Source: Dyadobacter diqingensis
Lineage (GTDB): Bacteria; Bacteroidota; Bacteroidia; Cytophagales; Spirosomataceae
Length of the DNA stretch: 64,000 bases
Assembly (NCBI RefSeq): GCF_024220585.1
Contig: NZ_JAMXKF010000004.1
Location: 496,001-560,000, forward strand
Reading direction: 5' to 3'
Part shown: positions 28,067 to 36,376 of the stretch, piece after piece
Numbering within the stretch: position 1 is the first letter of the stretch
How the letters are laid out: every line of letters begins with the position of its first letter
The notes under the pieces: model-generated
What the model was told of the DNA's origin: nothing
Database searches by the model: none
The model's input: only the letters and a program-made list of their open reading frames with translations
Position numbers and translations under genes: made by a program

Positions 28067-28978
28067 ATGAAGGTCATTAACTCCATATCCGAGTTTCATC
28101 GCATGGTATCATTGCCGGAGCCATTACATCCGCTCGTCAGCGTGGTTCGCGTTCAGGATATGCGTTTTGCCGAGAACGCTGTCTGGGAACATTTCACGCT
28201 GAATTTCTACTGCGTATCCCTGAAAAAAGACATCGCCGGCAAAGTGAAATATGGTCAGCAGTATTACGACTATGACAAGGGTGTCATGACTTTTGTGTCT
28301 ACTAAGCAGATTCAGTCGCTTAATGCCCCACACGCCGAAATCCTGAATTCGGAGCCAGGCGCAGGATATGCATTGCTGTTCCATCATGATTTTCTATACA
28401 AACATCCCCTTGCCGCAATGATCAAAAATTACGGCTTCTTTTCATATGCTGTTAATGAAGCATTACATCTTTCAGAAAAAGAAGAAAAAAACATCATCGG
28501 GATTTTTGAGAAAATCGATGAAGAGTATCAGCATATAGACCGGCACACGCAGGATATCATTCTGTCGCAAATTGATCTGCTGCTAAATTACAGCAACAGG
28601 TTTTACGAGAGACAATTCATTACCCGAAAAGCCGTGAACCACGATTTGCTGACTAAGATGGAAACGTTTCTCAACGCGTATTTTGAGGACGAAGAAACCT
28701 TAAAAAACGGGCTTCCGTCCGTTGAGCTCCTGGCAAAAACTTTTCATGTATCGCCCAATTATTTAAGCGATATGTTACGCTCACTGACCGGCCAAAGCGC
28801 TCAACAACACATTCAGACAAAACTGATTGAAAAGGCCAAAGAATATCTTTCTGTAACCAATTTATCAGTCGCTGAAATTGCCTATCAGCTTGGTTTTGAA
28901 TACCCTCAGTCGTTTAATAAACTGTTTAAAAAGAAAGTGAATATCTCGCCCCTGGAATTCAGGCAGACCTTTAACTGA
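28067..28978 (+). CDS. AraC family transcriptional regulator
   Basis: This is a 303-residue regulator. Residues ~1-180 form an unclassified sensor or cupin-like domain. The C-terminal ~100 residues carry two AraC helix-turn-helix motifs (LAKTFHVSPNYLSDMLRSLTG and VAEIAYQLGFEYPQSFNKLFKKK). The second contains the usual LGFxxPQxFNKLFKK signature. Many Bacteroidota genomes pair this type with an SDR or other oxidoreductase, as here with the gene upstream. Ligand unknown. Confidence 0.93.
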   Translation: MKVINSISEFHRMVSLPEPLHPLVSVVRVQDMRFAENAVWEHFTLNFYCVSLKKDIAGKVKYGQQYYDYDKGVMTFVSTKQIQSLNAPHAEILNSEPGAGYALLFHHDFLYKHPLAAMIKNYGFFSYAVNEALHLSEKEEKNIIGIFEKIDEEYQHIDRHTQDIILSQIDLLLNYSNRFYERQFITRKAVNHDLLTKMETFLNAYFEDEETLKNGLPSVELLAKTFHVSPNYLSDMLRSLTGQSAQQHIQTKLIEKAKEYLSVTNLSVAEIAYQLGFEYPQSFNKLFKKKVNISPLEFRQTFN

Positions 28979-29011
28979 CGGCGGGTTTCGGTAAAAAATA
29001 TTAATGACTGT

Positions 29012-29058
29012 TAATTTCCATTTGTTCAACAGAATTAAATTCGTCAAGTTTAAGTTAG
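29012..29058 (+). promoter_or_regulatory. 47-base element upstream of the HxlR-type gene
   Basis: This stretch is 38/47 identical to 30663-30709, upstream of the ABC transporter. It includes a TTTC-N17-TAAATTCG arrangement resembling a promoter, about 50 bases before the HxlR start codon. Confidence 0.5.
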
Positions 29059-29094
29059 CTTAGCGCACAAACATCTTAAAACGTAACCATACCA

Positions 29095-29400
29095 ATGGAA
29101 CCGAATTGCAAACTGGACAAGCCGGCTTGTCCTGCCGAAGATTTACTCAAAATCATGTCAGGTAAATGGCGTCCGCAGATTTTCAGGCTGGCACTTGAGG
29201 GTCCTTTGCGTTTTAGCAGCTTGCTTAAAACCCTTGAAAATTCAAACAAACAAAGCATTGCCCTCGCTTTAAAGGAATTAGAAAACGAGGGCTTGCTGGA
29301 AAAGAATGTGATCAAACTTAAACCCTTACATATTGAGTATAAGTTATCGGAGAAAGGAAAAACTCTGACTTCGGTTTTTCGACAACTTGAAGGTATTTAG
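29095..29400 (+). CDS. HxlR family winged-helix regulator
   Basis: This 101-residue protein covers one HxlR/MarR-like winged helix: CPAEDLLKIMSGKWRPQIFRLALEG, then LRFSSLLKTLENSNKQSIALALKELENEGLLEK and a C-terminal dimer helix. Cys residues at 5 and 12 (PNCKLDKPAC) resemble redox-active cysteines in HypR/QorR-type members, so oxidant sensing is possible. The convergent downstream neighbour encodes a DsbA-like thiol protein, which fits a thiol-stress theme. Its promoter shares a 47-base element with the ABC transporter at 30750. Confidence 0.9.
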   Translation: MEPNCKLDKPACPAEDLLKIMSGKWRPQIFRLALEGPLRFSSLLKTLENSNKQSIALALKELENEGLLEKNVIKLKPLHIEYKLSEKGKTLTSVFRQLEGI

Positions 29401-29430
29401 CACTTTATGAGTACCTGACAAACTTCAACC

Positions 29431-30351
29431 TCAAAATTCAACATGATAGAGCGGGCCATTTTTTGATTGCGATTCCTGTAATTTCCCTGACTCAGCTAAT
29501 GTTTTCAAAAGGATTGCCGCCTCAGCTCTCGCGGTTCCCGCCAACTCAGCAAATTCCCTGATCGTCAGCGTTGGGTATTTCTGAAACAATCCGGCAACAG
29601 ACCTGTCATACGCTTTTTTCACGGCTCCCGCACTTAATGCTAACACAGCATCTTCATAAACCTTGTAGGCCTGCGATCCCCGAACGATGTTTTTCCGCTG
29701 ATCGCTGCCGACAAAAATCATGGTCGGAAATCCACGCACACCAAGCTGCGCCGCCAGTTGAAGATCTTTTTGGAAAGATTCCCTTGCCGGCCCGTCGTAA
29801 TCCGATTTAAGCTTCTGCTCATCCAGACCGCTGTATACGGCTGCTGCCGCAAGGTGCTCCCAACGCGTAATATTCTTCTTTTCCAAAAACAGAAATTCCC
29901 GCATTTTTCTCAGGAAAACCACTGCTTTCTTTGGATCCTGAAATTGCGCTGCCTTGAAGGCGATCGATGGCGGATAAGAAGAATCCAGTGGGTCTTCCAG
30001 CCAAATGTCCCCATCGATAGGCATATCGTAATGCTGGCTGACCTCATCCCAATGATGCGCTACATCGCTCGGTTTACTAATTCCGCCACTGTTATAACTC
30101 CAGTCCGGTAACAATCCGCCCATATGGATATCAAGCTCGACCGCATTGCCATATTCCAGCTCTAATTTGCGGAGTTGCGGCTCTATGCCCCAGCAAGAGG
30201 AACATATAGGATCGGTGAAATAAATGATCTTTACCTTATCGATAAGCTTTTCGGGTTCCTGTGAGGCTAACGCATTACCGGTCTCCGGAAGCTCGCATAA
30301 CCCTGTTTCCGGATCACACAAAAGTGGATTGATGTTGTTTCCCATATTCAT
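29431..30351 (-). CDS. DsbA-like thioredoxin-fold protein with C-terminal helical extension
   Basis: This is a 306-residue protein without a signal peptide. After a ~40-residue leader with CDPETGLCELPETG comes a thioredoxin-fold DsbA/FrnE-type domain with the active-site motif CSSCW (residues ~52-55) and the cis-Pro area GVRGFPTMIFVG. Residues ~245-306 (LTIREFAELAGTARAEAAILLKTL) look like a small winged-helix or helical bundle following the thiol domain. It resembles the SpxH/YjbH group that acts as a protease adaptor in Firmicutes, but that role is not implied here. The leader carries a Cys-rich spot that could bind metal. Confidence 0.88.
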   Translation of the reverse strand: MNMGNNINPLLCDPETGLCELPETGNALASQEPEKLIDKVKIIYFTDPICSSCWGIEPQLRKLELEYGNAVELDIHMGGLLPDWSYNSGGISKPSDVAHHWDEVSQHYDMPIDGDIWLEDPLDSSYPPSIAFKAAQFQDPKKAVVFLRKMREFLFLEKKNITRWEHLAAAAVYSGLDEQKLKSDYDGPARESFQKDLQLAAQLGVRGFPTMIFVGSDQRKNIVRGSQAYKVYEDAVLALSAGAVKKAYDRSVAGLFQKYPTLTIREFAELAGTARAEAAILLKTLAESGKLQESQSKNGPLYHVEF

Positions 30352-30492
30352 TTAAACTCGTGTTACTACTACCGCGTTATGCGATACCCTGTAAAAAATG
30401 TCTGAACGAAGGTCTGGAAATGGATTTTGCGGATCAATAGGTCTATTTTTTGTGACTATTTTTATTTACAAAATCAGCTATTTACAACCGCA

Positions 30493-30500
30493 TAATTTTG
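30493..30500 (+). promoter_or_regulatory. -7-like element of a candidate small RNA
   Basis: TAATTTTG matches TAnnTTTG. No TTTG is seen 19 bases upstream, so support is partial. Confidence 0.3.
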
Positions 30501-30504
30501 TCCT

Positions 30505-30655
30505 GACTTAAGTATCAGCTCTGCACCGAAGATGTTTCCGGGCCACATTACCGATCCATAGATTTACAGTGAAAGCAATTGTTCGCACCTCCCACAAGAG
30601 TGTGAGAACTGCTCAAAAGAGTTACAAAAAGGCGTCAATCCGGATGTCTTTTTGC
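30505..30655 (+). ncRNA. Candidate small RNA
   Basis: The interval runs from a TAATTTTG promoter element to a hairpin terminator with no coding frame between. It includes short internal stems around 30590-30620. There is no family match. Existence is an inference from promoter and terminator only. Confidence 0.2.
30625..30655 (+). terminator. Orphan terminator-like hairpin
   Basis: An 11-bp stem with two G-U pairs and a T tail resembles the tRNA-Met terminator in both sequence and order (GGCnTC, GGATG, CTTTTTTGCTTT). No gene ends at it on the plus strand. It could end a small RNA or insulate the ABC promoter. Confidence 0.5.
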
Positions 30656-30662
30656 TTTCTGA

Positions 30663-30709
30663 GAATTTCCATCCGTTCGGAAGAATTAAATTTGTCAACT
30701 TTGAGTTAG
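30663..30709 (+). promoter_or_regulatory. 47-base element upstream of the ABC transporter
   Basis: Homologous to 29012-29058 (38/47 identical). It includes TTTC, a 17-base spacer and TAAATTTG (30687-30694), a close match to the TAnnTTTG -7 element, about 55 bases before the ABC start codon. Confidence 0.6.
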
Positions 30710-30749
30710 TATTACTACCAGCTAAATACTACAGTCATTACACCGTGAT

Positions 30750-32528
30750 ATGAAATTACTATTACAATATTTAAGCCGCTACAAAGGGCTTATCTTACTC
30801 GCACTGTTGCTCGCCTCCATCAATCAGGTTTTTTCACTGCTCAATCCCTACATTTTGGGGAACGTGCTGATTGATCCATATGCCAACAAAGCAAAACATT
30901 TCCGCGACAGCGGCCTGGATAACGAGTTTTTCCGGGGGATAACCATGGGATTGCTGATGATCATCGGCGCCGCGATGGTCTCCCGTATCGCCAAGGCATT
31001 TCAGGACTATGTGGTCAATGTGGTCATTCAGAAATTCGGGGCTGACCTTTATACCGATGGGTTACGTCATGCTCTACGCCTTCCCTATCAGGATTTTGAA
31101 GACCAGCGCAGCGGCGAGACATTATCCGTCCTGCAAAAAGTACGGGCCGATTGTGAAAAGTTCATCACCAATTTTGTCAATGTCCTTTTTGCAACCATCG
31201 TCGGGATCGTTTTCGTAACCATTGTTGCTTTTAAATTAAGCCCGATGCTTCCGGTGATCTACCTGGTTGGATCAGTAGTGCTGGCGCTGTTAACCAGCAT
31301 TTTAAGCCGAAAAATAAAGGAAGTTCAGAAAAACATTGTAAAAGAAACGACCGCGCTTGCCGGATCAACCACAGAATCGCTGCGTAATATTGAGCTTGTA
31401 AAAAGTCTTGGGCTAACACAACAGGAAATCCGCAGACTTAACACAACGACATTTAAGATCCTGAAACTGGAATTAAAAAAGGTAAAAAGCATCCGTTCAA
31501 TCAGTTTTATCCAGGGTACTTTCGTGAATTTCCTGCAACAATGTATTATGTTTTCCCTGCTGTTTTTCGTTTTTCATGACAAGATCACAGTCGGGCAAAT
31601 GATGATGATGCAGTTTTATTCGTTCTTCATTTTCACCCCGTTACAGGAACTTGGCAACATCATCCTTTCGTACAGGGAAGCAGAGGCGTCGCTTGGTAAC
31701 CTTGAAAAGTTGCTGAATCGCCCTATTGAACGCAAACCTGAACATCCTGAAAAAATTGATGCTGTGGAAACACTTCGTTTTGAAAAAGTCCATTTCCAGC
31801 ATCAAACCGCAAGACGTCCCGCACTGGATGAAATCTCATTTGAAGTAAAACGTGGAGAAACCATTGCTTTTGTAGGTCCGTCGGGCTCTGGAAAAACGAC
31901 ACTGGTTAAATTGCTGGTAGGACTTTATCACCCGAATACCGGAGGAATATACTACAACAACCACAGCGACAGCAGTATCGATTTTGATGAATTAAGACAT
32001 CAGATCGGCTTTGTGACGCAGGACACCCAGCTATTTTCAGGAACAATCAAGGAAAATCTGCTTTTTGTAAATCCTTCGGCAACGGATGAAATGATCACCG
32101 AAGTATTGAAAAAAGCGGCTTGTTATAATTTGCTGCAAAGGGCAGAAAACGGTATCGACACCGTTATTGGTGAAGGGGGACTTAAATTATCCGGTGGCGA
32201 GCGCCAGCGCCTATCGATTGCGCGCGCCCTGTTACGTAATCCTCATCTGATGATTTTTGATGAAGCAACCTCTGCCCTGGATTCGCTGACAGAAGAGGAA
32301 ATTTCCAATACCATCAGAAGTATCACAAGTCAGCGCCAGCATATCACAGTGATGATTGCCCACCGGCTTTCGACGATCATGTACGCTGACCGCATTTATG
32401 TCCTCGAAAAGGGAAATATTATAGAGACGGGCAGTCACAATGCCCTGCTTGAAGAAAAAGGGCTTTATTACGCCATGTGGCGCCAACAAATCGGCGAGCG
32501 CAAAGACGTCCATGTTATGGAAGCATAA
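30750..32528 (+). CDS. ABC transporter with fused permease and ATPase (exporter type)
   Basis: This 592-residue half-transporter has six N-terminal helices within ~1-320 (LILLALLLASINQVFSLL; MLPVIYLVGSVVLALLTSIL). The nucleotide-binding domain has Walker A GPSGSGKTT (376-384), signature LSGGERQR (~480-487), and Walker B LMIFDEATSALD (~499). Such proteins work as homo- or heterodimers that export lipids, drugs or peptides. No partner half lies beside it, so a homodimer is likely. A 47-base promoter element shared with the HxlR-type gene suggests common control. Confidence 0.93.
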   Translation: MKLLLQYLSRYKGLILLALLLASINQVFSLLNPYILGNVLIDPYANKAKHFRDSGLDNEFFRGITMGLLMIIGAAMVSRIAKAFQDYVVNVVIQKFGADLYTDGLRHALRLPYQDFEDQRSGETLSVLQKVRADCEKFITNFVNVLFATIVGIVFVTIVAFKLSPMLPVIYLVGSVVLALLTSILSRKIKEVQKNIVKETTALAGSTTESLRNIELVKSLGLTQQEIRRLNTTTFKILKLELKKVKSIRSISFIQGTFVNFLQQCIMFSLLFFVFHDKITVGQMMMMQFYSFFIFTPLQELGNIILSYREAEASLGNLEKLLNRPIERKPEHPEKIDAVETLRFEKVHFQHQTARRPALDEISFEVKRGETIAFVGPSGSGKTTLVKLLVGLYHPNTGGIYYNNHSDSSIDFDELRHQIGFVTQDTQLFSGTIKENLLFVNPSATDEMITEVLKKAACYNLLQRAENGIDTVIGEGGLKLSGGERQRLSIARALLRNPHLMIFDEATSALDSLTEEEISNTIRSITSQRQHITVMIAHRLSTIMYADRIYVLEKGNIIETGSHNALLEEKGLYYAMWRQQIGERKDVHVMEA

Positions 32529-32551
32529 AACCGCGACATCCGCACACATTC

Positions 32552-32599
32552 AAAAACCTGAATCGGGCCAGTTTAACTGCGCAAGATTCAGGTTTTTTT
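32552..32599 (+). terminator. Terminator of the ABC transporter gene
   Basis: A 13-bp perfect stem (32552-32564 with 32585-32597) ends in a T run, 24 bases past the stop codon. Confidence 0.85.
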
Positions 32600-32648
32600 C
32601 GGTTAACAGCCATGGTAGTTTTGTTTATCAAACATCAAATCTGATAAA

Positions 32649-33362
32649 ATGAACAGCATTTCCGCCAACCTGAATATCATTGACTGGCAAAACGTTTCTG
32701 AAAACATGAACGAAACCGGCTATGCCTTGCTACCTAAAATAATCCCGCACGAAGCCTGCAATCAGCTTATTGATCAGTATAATTCGCCTCAGTTTTACCG
32801 CAAAACAATCGTTATGGAACGGTACAGGTTTGGCCTCGGAGAATATAAATATTTTCAATATCCACTGCCGGATCTGATCCAGCATATCAGAGAAGCCATT
32901 TATCCAAAACTTGCGCCGATCGCCAACACCTGGATGAAGGTTTTAAATATCCCAACGAAATTCCCTGAAACTTTTACCGGATTGCAACAGCTTTGCCGCG
33001 AAAACAATCAGGTAAAGCCAACGGTTTTGATTTTGAAATACGGCAAAGGAGGCCACAACACGCTGCATCAGGACCTTTACGGTGAAGTATTTTTCCCAAT
33101 GCAACTGGTGATATTTTTGAATGAACCGGAAGCTGATTATACGGGCGGTGAATTCGTCCTCGTTCAGCAAACGCCAAGAGCGCAGTCAAAAGCGATTGTT
33201 CTGAAACCAAAAAAAGGAGATATTCTCTTGTTTACAACCAATTTCCGGCCGGTAAAAGGGAGCAAAGGCTATTACCGGGTAAATATGAAACATGGTGTCA
33301 GCGAAATCCATGAAGGAAACCGGTATACGCTGGGCATCATTTTCCATGACGCACTGAGCTAG
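32649..33362 (+). CDS. 2-oxoglutarate/Fe(II)-dependent oxygenase family protein
   Basis: This 237-residue protein shows the non-haem iron facial triad: HQD near residue 138 (HNTLHQDLYGE), a distal His in NMKHGVSEI, and an Arg in RYTLGIIFHD for 2-oxoglutarate binding. The order and spacing fit the prolyl-4-hydroxylase-like Fe2OG superfamily. The N-terminus (NETGYALLPKIIPHEACNQLIDQY) is the usual helical cap. The substrate is unknown; oxygenases of this size act on free amino acids, proteins or nucleic acids. It is not in an operon: a terminator precedes it and the next gene is convergent. Confidence 0.85.
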   Translation: MNSISANLNIIDWQNVSENMNETGYALLPKIIPHEACNQLIDQYNSPQFYRKTIVMERYRFGLGEYKYFQYPLPDLIQHIREAIYPKLAPIANTWMKVLNIPTKFPETFTGLQQLCRENNQVKPTVLILKYGKGGHNTLHQDLYGEVFFPMQLVIFLNEPEADYTGGEFVLVQQTPRAQSKAIVLKPKKGDILLFTTNFRPVKGSKGYYRVNMKHGVSEIHEGNRYTLGIIFHDALS

Positions 33363-33381
33363 AACGACCTTACCGGGCGGT

Positions 33382-33942
33382 TCAGTCCGGTAAGGTCCGC
33401 AACACCCGGCATGGGTTACCGGCAGCCACGACATTGGCCGGAATATCCTTCGTAACCACGCTGCCGGCGCCAATGGTGGTGTTATCGCCAATGGTAACGC
33501 CGGGACAAACGATGACACCACCGCCAAGCCAGACATTATTTCCGATTGTTATGGGAAGCGCATATTCCGGGCCTTTGATCCTTTCGGAAGCAATAACCGG
33601 GTGAGTCGCCGTGTAGATCTGTACATTGGGAGCGAAGAACACATTGTTTCCTAAGGTAACTTTCGCGCAATCCAGAATCGTACAGTTAAAATTGATAAAC
33701 AGGTTATCACCAGCGAAAATATTACTTCCGTAATCGCAATAAAAGGGGGTTTGAATATCGATACCACCCGCAAAACCTCCGAGTAATTCTTTTAAAACCT
33801 CCTTACGTTCTTCACCATTTTCGAAAGGGATCTGGTTGTATTTTGTAAAAATACGACGCGCATTAATCCGCATTGCCAACAGCACTGCATCACTGGCGTC
33901 ATACAGTTCGCCTGCCAGCATTTTTTCCAATTCTGATTTCAA
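33382..33942 (-). CDS. Sugar O-acetyltransferase (maltose acetyltransferase-like)
   Basis: The 186-residue enzyme uses acetyl-CoA to acetylate a sugar hydroxyl. The N-terminal ~60 residues match the Mac domain (MLAGELYDASDAVLLAMRINARRI). A left-handed beta-helix follows (~65-175), with FFAPNVQIYTATHP carrying the catalytic His (THP) and the end GAGSVVTKDIPANVVAAGNPCRVLR. The family includes Maa, LacA and NodL; which sugar is used here is unknown. It lies 42 bases downstream of holA on the same strand and may be cotranscribed with it. Confidence 0.92.
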   Translation of the reverse strand: MKSELEKMLAGELYDASDAVLLAMRINARRIFTKYNQIPFENGEERKEVLKELLGGFAGGIDIQTPFYCDYGSNIFAGDNLFINFNCTILDCAKVTLGNNVFFAPNVQIYTATHPVIASERIKGPEYALPITIGNNVWLGGGVIVCPGVTIGDNTTIGAGSVVTKDIPANVVAAGNPCRVLRTLPD

Positions 33943-33984
33943 ATCTGTCCGCTTTAAGTTAAAAACTTCAATTTCTCTCTTCGC

Positions 33985-35004
33985 TTAATGAACAATTTTG
34001 AACACAAGCTCTTTCAGCAACTCTCCTTCCGGCGTGCTTACGCCGTCAAGCCCCTTTAAACGGCTGTCAGATTCACGCAAGTAATGAATAATGTGTGCAA
34101 CCTTCGGTAAAGGATAATTCCTCGCTGCAAGCGAATAATCTTTCACAAAAAAAGGATTAACCCCGAGCGCTGTCGCAAGACCTTTTTCCGACTTATCCGC
34201 ACTCGCATGCACCAGAAGCACTTTTGAAAAGAACCCAAAAAGGATGATCAGGATCGGTGCCAGTGGATTGTCTTTCGAATTAGCCGAAAAGTGGTTGGCG
34301 ATGCGGTTTGCCTTGATAACATCACGCATGAGCAATGCTTTCTGGAATTCAAAAACATTGTATTCCTTGCTGATACCCACAAAACGCTCCACGACTTCCG
34401 CATCTATACCCTGATCCACCCGCAGGTTGACCATGATTTTACGGATTTCATTCGTCAGACGTTTCAGGTCGTTTCCAATGTTGTCAACCATCATCTGAAC
34501 CGCCTTGGGACTTATCTTCACCCCTTCCGACTGACAATAAGACGCAACCCAGTCCGGCAATTTGTTGTCGTACATCTTTTTCGACTGCACAACATGACCG
34601 TGGGTATTGAATGCCTTCACAAAAGTTTTGCGCTCATCGGCGTTGGCATGAAAACATAACACCAGCACCGTGCTGTGCAGCGGATTCAGGACATAATCTT
34701 CCAGCCTCGCCTGTTGCTCTTTCTGCTCAATCCCGCCCAGTTTATTGGCATCTTTGACGATAATCAGCTGGCGCTCTGCCATAAACGGATATCTTCTGGC
34801 ATGGCTAAGCACACCGGCAACATCAGTATCTTTTCCGTAAAGTACAAATTGGTTAAAACCGCGTTCAGACTCAGGCACTACGCGTTCTTCGAGCGACTCG
34901 GCAATGATATCGATATAAAACGGTTCGTCTCCGTGCAGAAAATACACGGGTTTAAACTTTTTAGATTTAATTTCTTTAAGGGCAGCATCAGGCGTTTGAG
35001 CCAT
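33985..35004 (-). CDS. holA: DNA polymerase III delta subunit
   Basis: HolA is the clamp-loader subunit that opens the sliding clamp. The 339-residue length fits. The N-terminal segment VYFLHGDEPFYIDIIAESLEERV is the family hallmark (G-x-E/D-P/E followed by a helix). The central part shows AAA+-like fold features without a working P-loop, and the C-terminal collar domain includes VNPFFVKDYSLAARNYP. It lies 44 bases after the ACP phosphodiesterase-like gene on the same strand. Confidence 0.95.
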   Translation of the reverse strand: MAQTPDAALKEIKSKKFKPVYFLHGDEPFYIDIIAESLEERVVPESERGFNQFVLYGKDTDVAGVLSHARRYPFMAERQLIIVKDANKLGGIEQKEQQARLEDYVLNPLHSTVLVLCFHANADERKTFVKAFNTHGHVVQSKKMYDNKLPDWVASYCQSEGVKISPKAVQMMVDNIGNDLKRLTNEIRKIMVNLRVDQGIDAEVVERFVGISKEYNVFEFQKALLMRDVIKANRIANHFSANSKDNPLAPILIILFGFFSKVLLVHASADKSEKGLATALGVNPFFVKDYSLAARNYPLPKVAHIIHYLRESDSRLKGLDGVSTPEGELLKELVFKIVH

Positions 35005-35048
35005 TTTTTAATCTTAATTTTAATAAATAATGAGCGCTGAAAATCCGG

Positions 35049-35651
35049 TTAATTTCCATGCTCTGAAATAAAACGCGATGCCTCGGCTTGAAGCAGCGGA
35101 AAAAACGTACTGAATTTATCGTGATAAAACGGTTCGTTTGCTTCCAGATCTTCCTCAGCGAGATTAAGCACCGACAGAAAATCAGCTCTCCCGGACAACC
35201 GACTGAACGTAAGCCTGATACCATCCAGCGTCCGGTAAGTATTAAGCCAGTCCTGCTTGATCATCGTCCGCACCATCGACTTCATATGCACGGGAATCAG
35301 CGGATCGTTTTCGCGGATCACCTGGTACATACGCGCGCTGTAATCTTCCAGAGATTCGCTGCAAAATTGGTTAAAATATTTGGCTAAAAAGTAATCGAAA
35401 TAAATATCTGTCGCTATTCCTGCCGTTTTCCCAAGCACCAGAGCCGCCTTTCTCTTTGCTTCTCTGACGGTTGGGTGTTCGTCCGTAAACATGTCAATAT
35501 GCCGGTGTAATTTTACGCCTAATAAAAAAGAGTCAGTCCAGCCAATGATTTTGTCACCCGTCAATCTGCCTTTTATAAAATCACCGACATAATTTCCTAC
35601 AATAACCTCCTCATCGTCTCCGGAAAGCAATAAATGCGCTAAAAAATTCAT
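35049..35651 (-). CDS. Acyl-carrier-protein phosphodiesterase-like protein (DUF479)
   Basis: From ATG 35651 (MNFLAHLLLSGDDEEVIVGN) the protein has 200 residues, matching AcpH-family length. An in-frame start at 35705 adds 18 unlikely residues. HD-type metal ligands are visible: NFLAHLLL at the start, YVGDFIKGRL, and HRHIDMFTDEHP. The family removes 4'-phosphopantetheine from acyl carrier protein in E. coli, although that activity is debated for distant members. It lies upstream of holA. Confidence 0.9.
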   Translation of the reverse strand: MNFLAHLLLSGDDEEVIVGNYVGDFIKGRLTGDKIIGWTDSFLLGVKLHRHIDMFTDEHPTVREAKRKAALVLGKTAGIATDIYFDYFLAKYFNQFCSESLEDYSARMYQVIRENDPLIPVHMKSMVRTMIKQDWLNTYRTLDGIRLTFSRLSGRADFLSVLNLAEEDLEANEPFYHDKFSTFFPLLQAEASRFISEHGN

Positions 35652-35750
35652 AAAAAAAGACATTTTGGCAAAATTCCCGTACGTTTGTTTTCTCCAAATC
35701 ACCATGGAACAATTATTTTACAACAACCATTATTTTAACCAAACAAGCAA

Positions 35751-36263
35751 ATGAAAGTCGAAAAGAATAATGTCGTAGCACTCATATATAGTCTGAGAAT
35801 CCCTGACAACGACGGCGAAATGGATATCGTAGAAGTAGTAACGGAAGAAGATCCGATGTATTTTATTCAAGGCATCAGCGGACTTCCGGAAGGCTTTGAA
35901 GATAAGATCGAAGGACTTGCTGCAGGTGACACTTTTGACTTCGTTGTAGCACCTGAAGAAGGTTATGGAGAGTTTGATCCTGAGGCAATTGTTGAACTTC
36001 CAAAAGCCGTTTTCCAGATGGAGGGTGTTGACCAGGAAGAACTTCTTGAAATCGGAAATATTGTCCCGATGACCAACGAAGACGGCGAGCGTATGCACGG
36101 CCAGGTTGTTGAAGTTAAGGACGATGTTGTGATCATGAATTTCAATCACCCGTTGGCAGGCAAAGAAATGCACTTTGAAGGTTCTATCCTTTCAATCCGC
36201 GCCGCAACAGCAGAAGAAATAAGCCACGGCCACGTACATGGCGAGGGTGGACATCATCACTAA
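35751..36263 (+). CDS. FKBP-type peptidyl-prolyl isomerase, SlyD-like
   Basis: This 170-residue protein has the SlyD arrangement. The FKBP half begins KVEKNNVVALIYSLRIPDNDGE, with GISGLPEGFEDKIEGLAAGD and VVAPEEGYGEFDPEAIVELP. The insert-in-flap domain follows. HPLAGKEMHFEGSILSIRAATAEE closes the FKBP part. The C-terminal tail is His-rich (HGHVHGEGGHHH), as in the nickel-binding tail of SlyD. SlyD assists folding of metalloproteins and isomerises proline bonds. It is divergent from the AcpH-like gene. Its convergent neighbour is the dCMP deaminase, across a repeat-rich gap. Confidence 0.95.
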   Translation: MKVEKNNVVALIYSLRIPDNDGEMDIVEVVTEEDPMYFIQGISGLPEGFEDKIEGLAAGDTFDFVVAPEEGYGEFDPEAIVELPKAVFQMEGVDQEELLEIGNIVPMTNEDGERMHGQVVEVKDDVVIMNFNHPLAGKEMHFEGSILSIRAATAEEISHGHVHGEGGHHH

Positions 36264-36267
36264 TATT

Positions 36268-36374
36268 AATTAAGAATGATGAATTAAGAATGATGAATAG
36301 CGAGGGAAACGGGAAATTCCCATCTTTTCTTCTCTAATATTTTATTCTTAATTTTTAATTCATCATTCTTAATT
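36268..36374. repeat. Direct and inverted repeats between convergent genes
   Basis: A 17-base word (AATTAAGAATGATGAAT) occurs twice with three bases shared (36268-36284 and 36282-36298). It recurs inverted at 36358-36374 and, more weakly, at 36344-36357. The element can fold into a long hairpin and may end transcripts from both sides. Short AT-rich words of this type recur in some Bacteroidota genomes. Confidence 0.7.
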
Positions 36375-36376
36375 CT

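Larger units (their letters stand above)
30352..30749. other. Spacer holding promoters, a possible small RNA and a terminator
   Basis: This 398-base gap holds the promoter of the leftward DsbA-like gene, a candidate rightward small RNA (30505-30655), an orphan terminator (30625-30655), and the 47-base promoter element of the ABC gene. No protein gene is visible. Confidence 0.6.

Noticed and set aside
33382..33942. Hexapeptide acyltransferase as a second DapD or a serine acetyltransferase
   Set aside because: The N-terminal Mac domain and THP motif fit sugar O-acetyltransferases instead.
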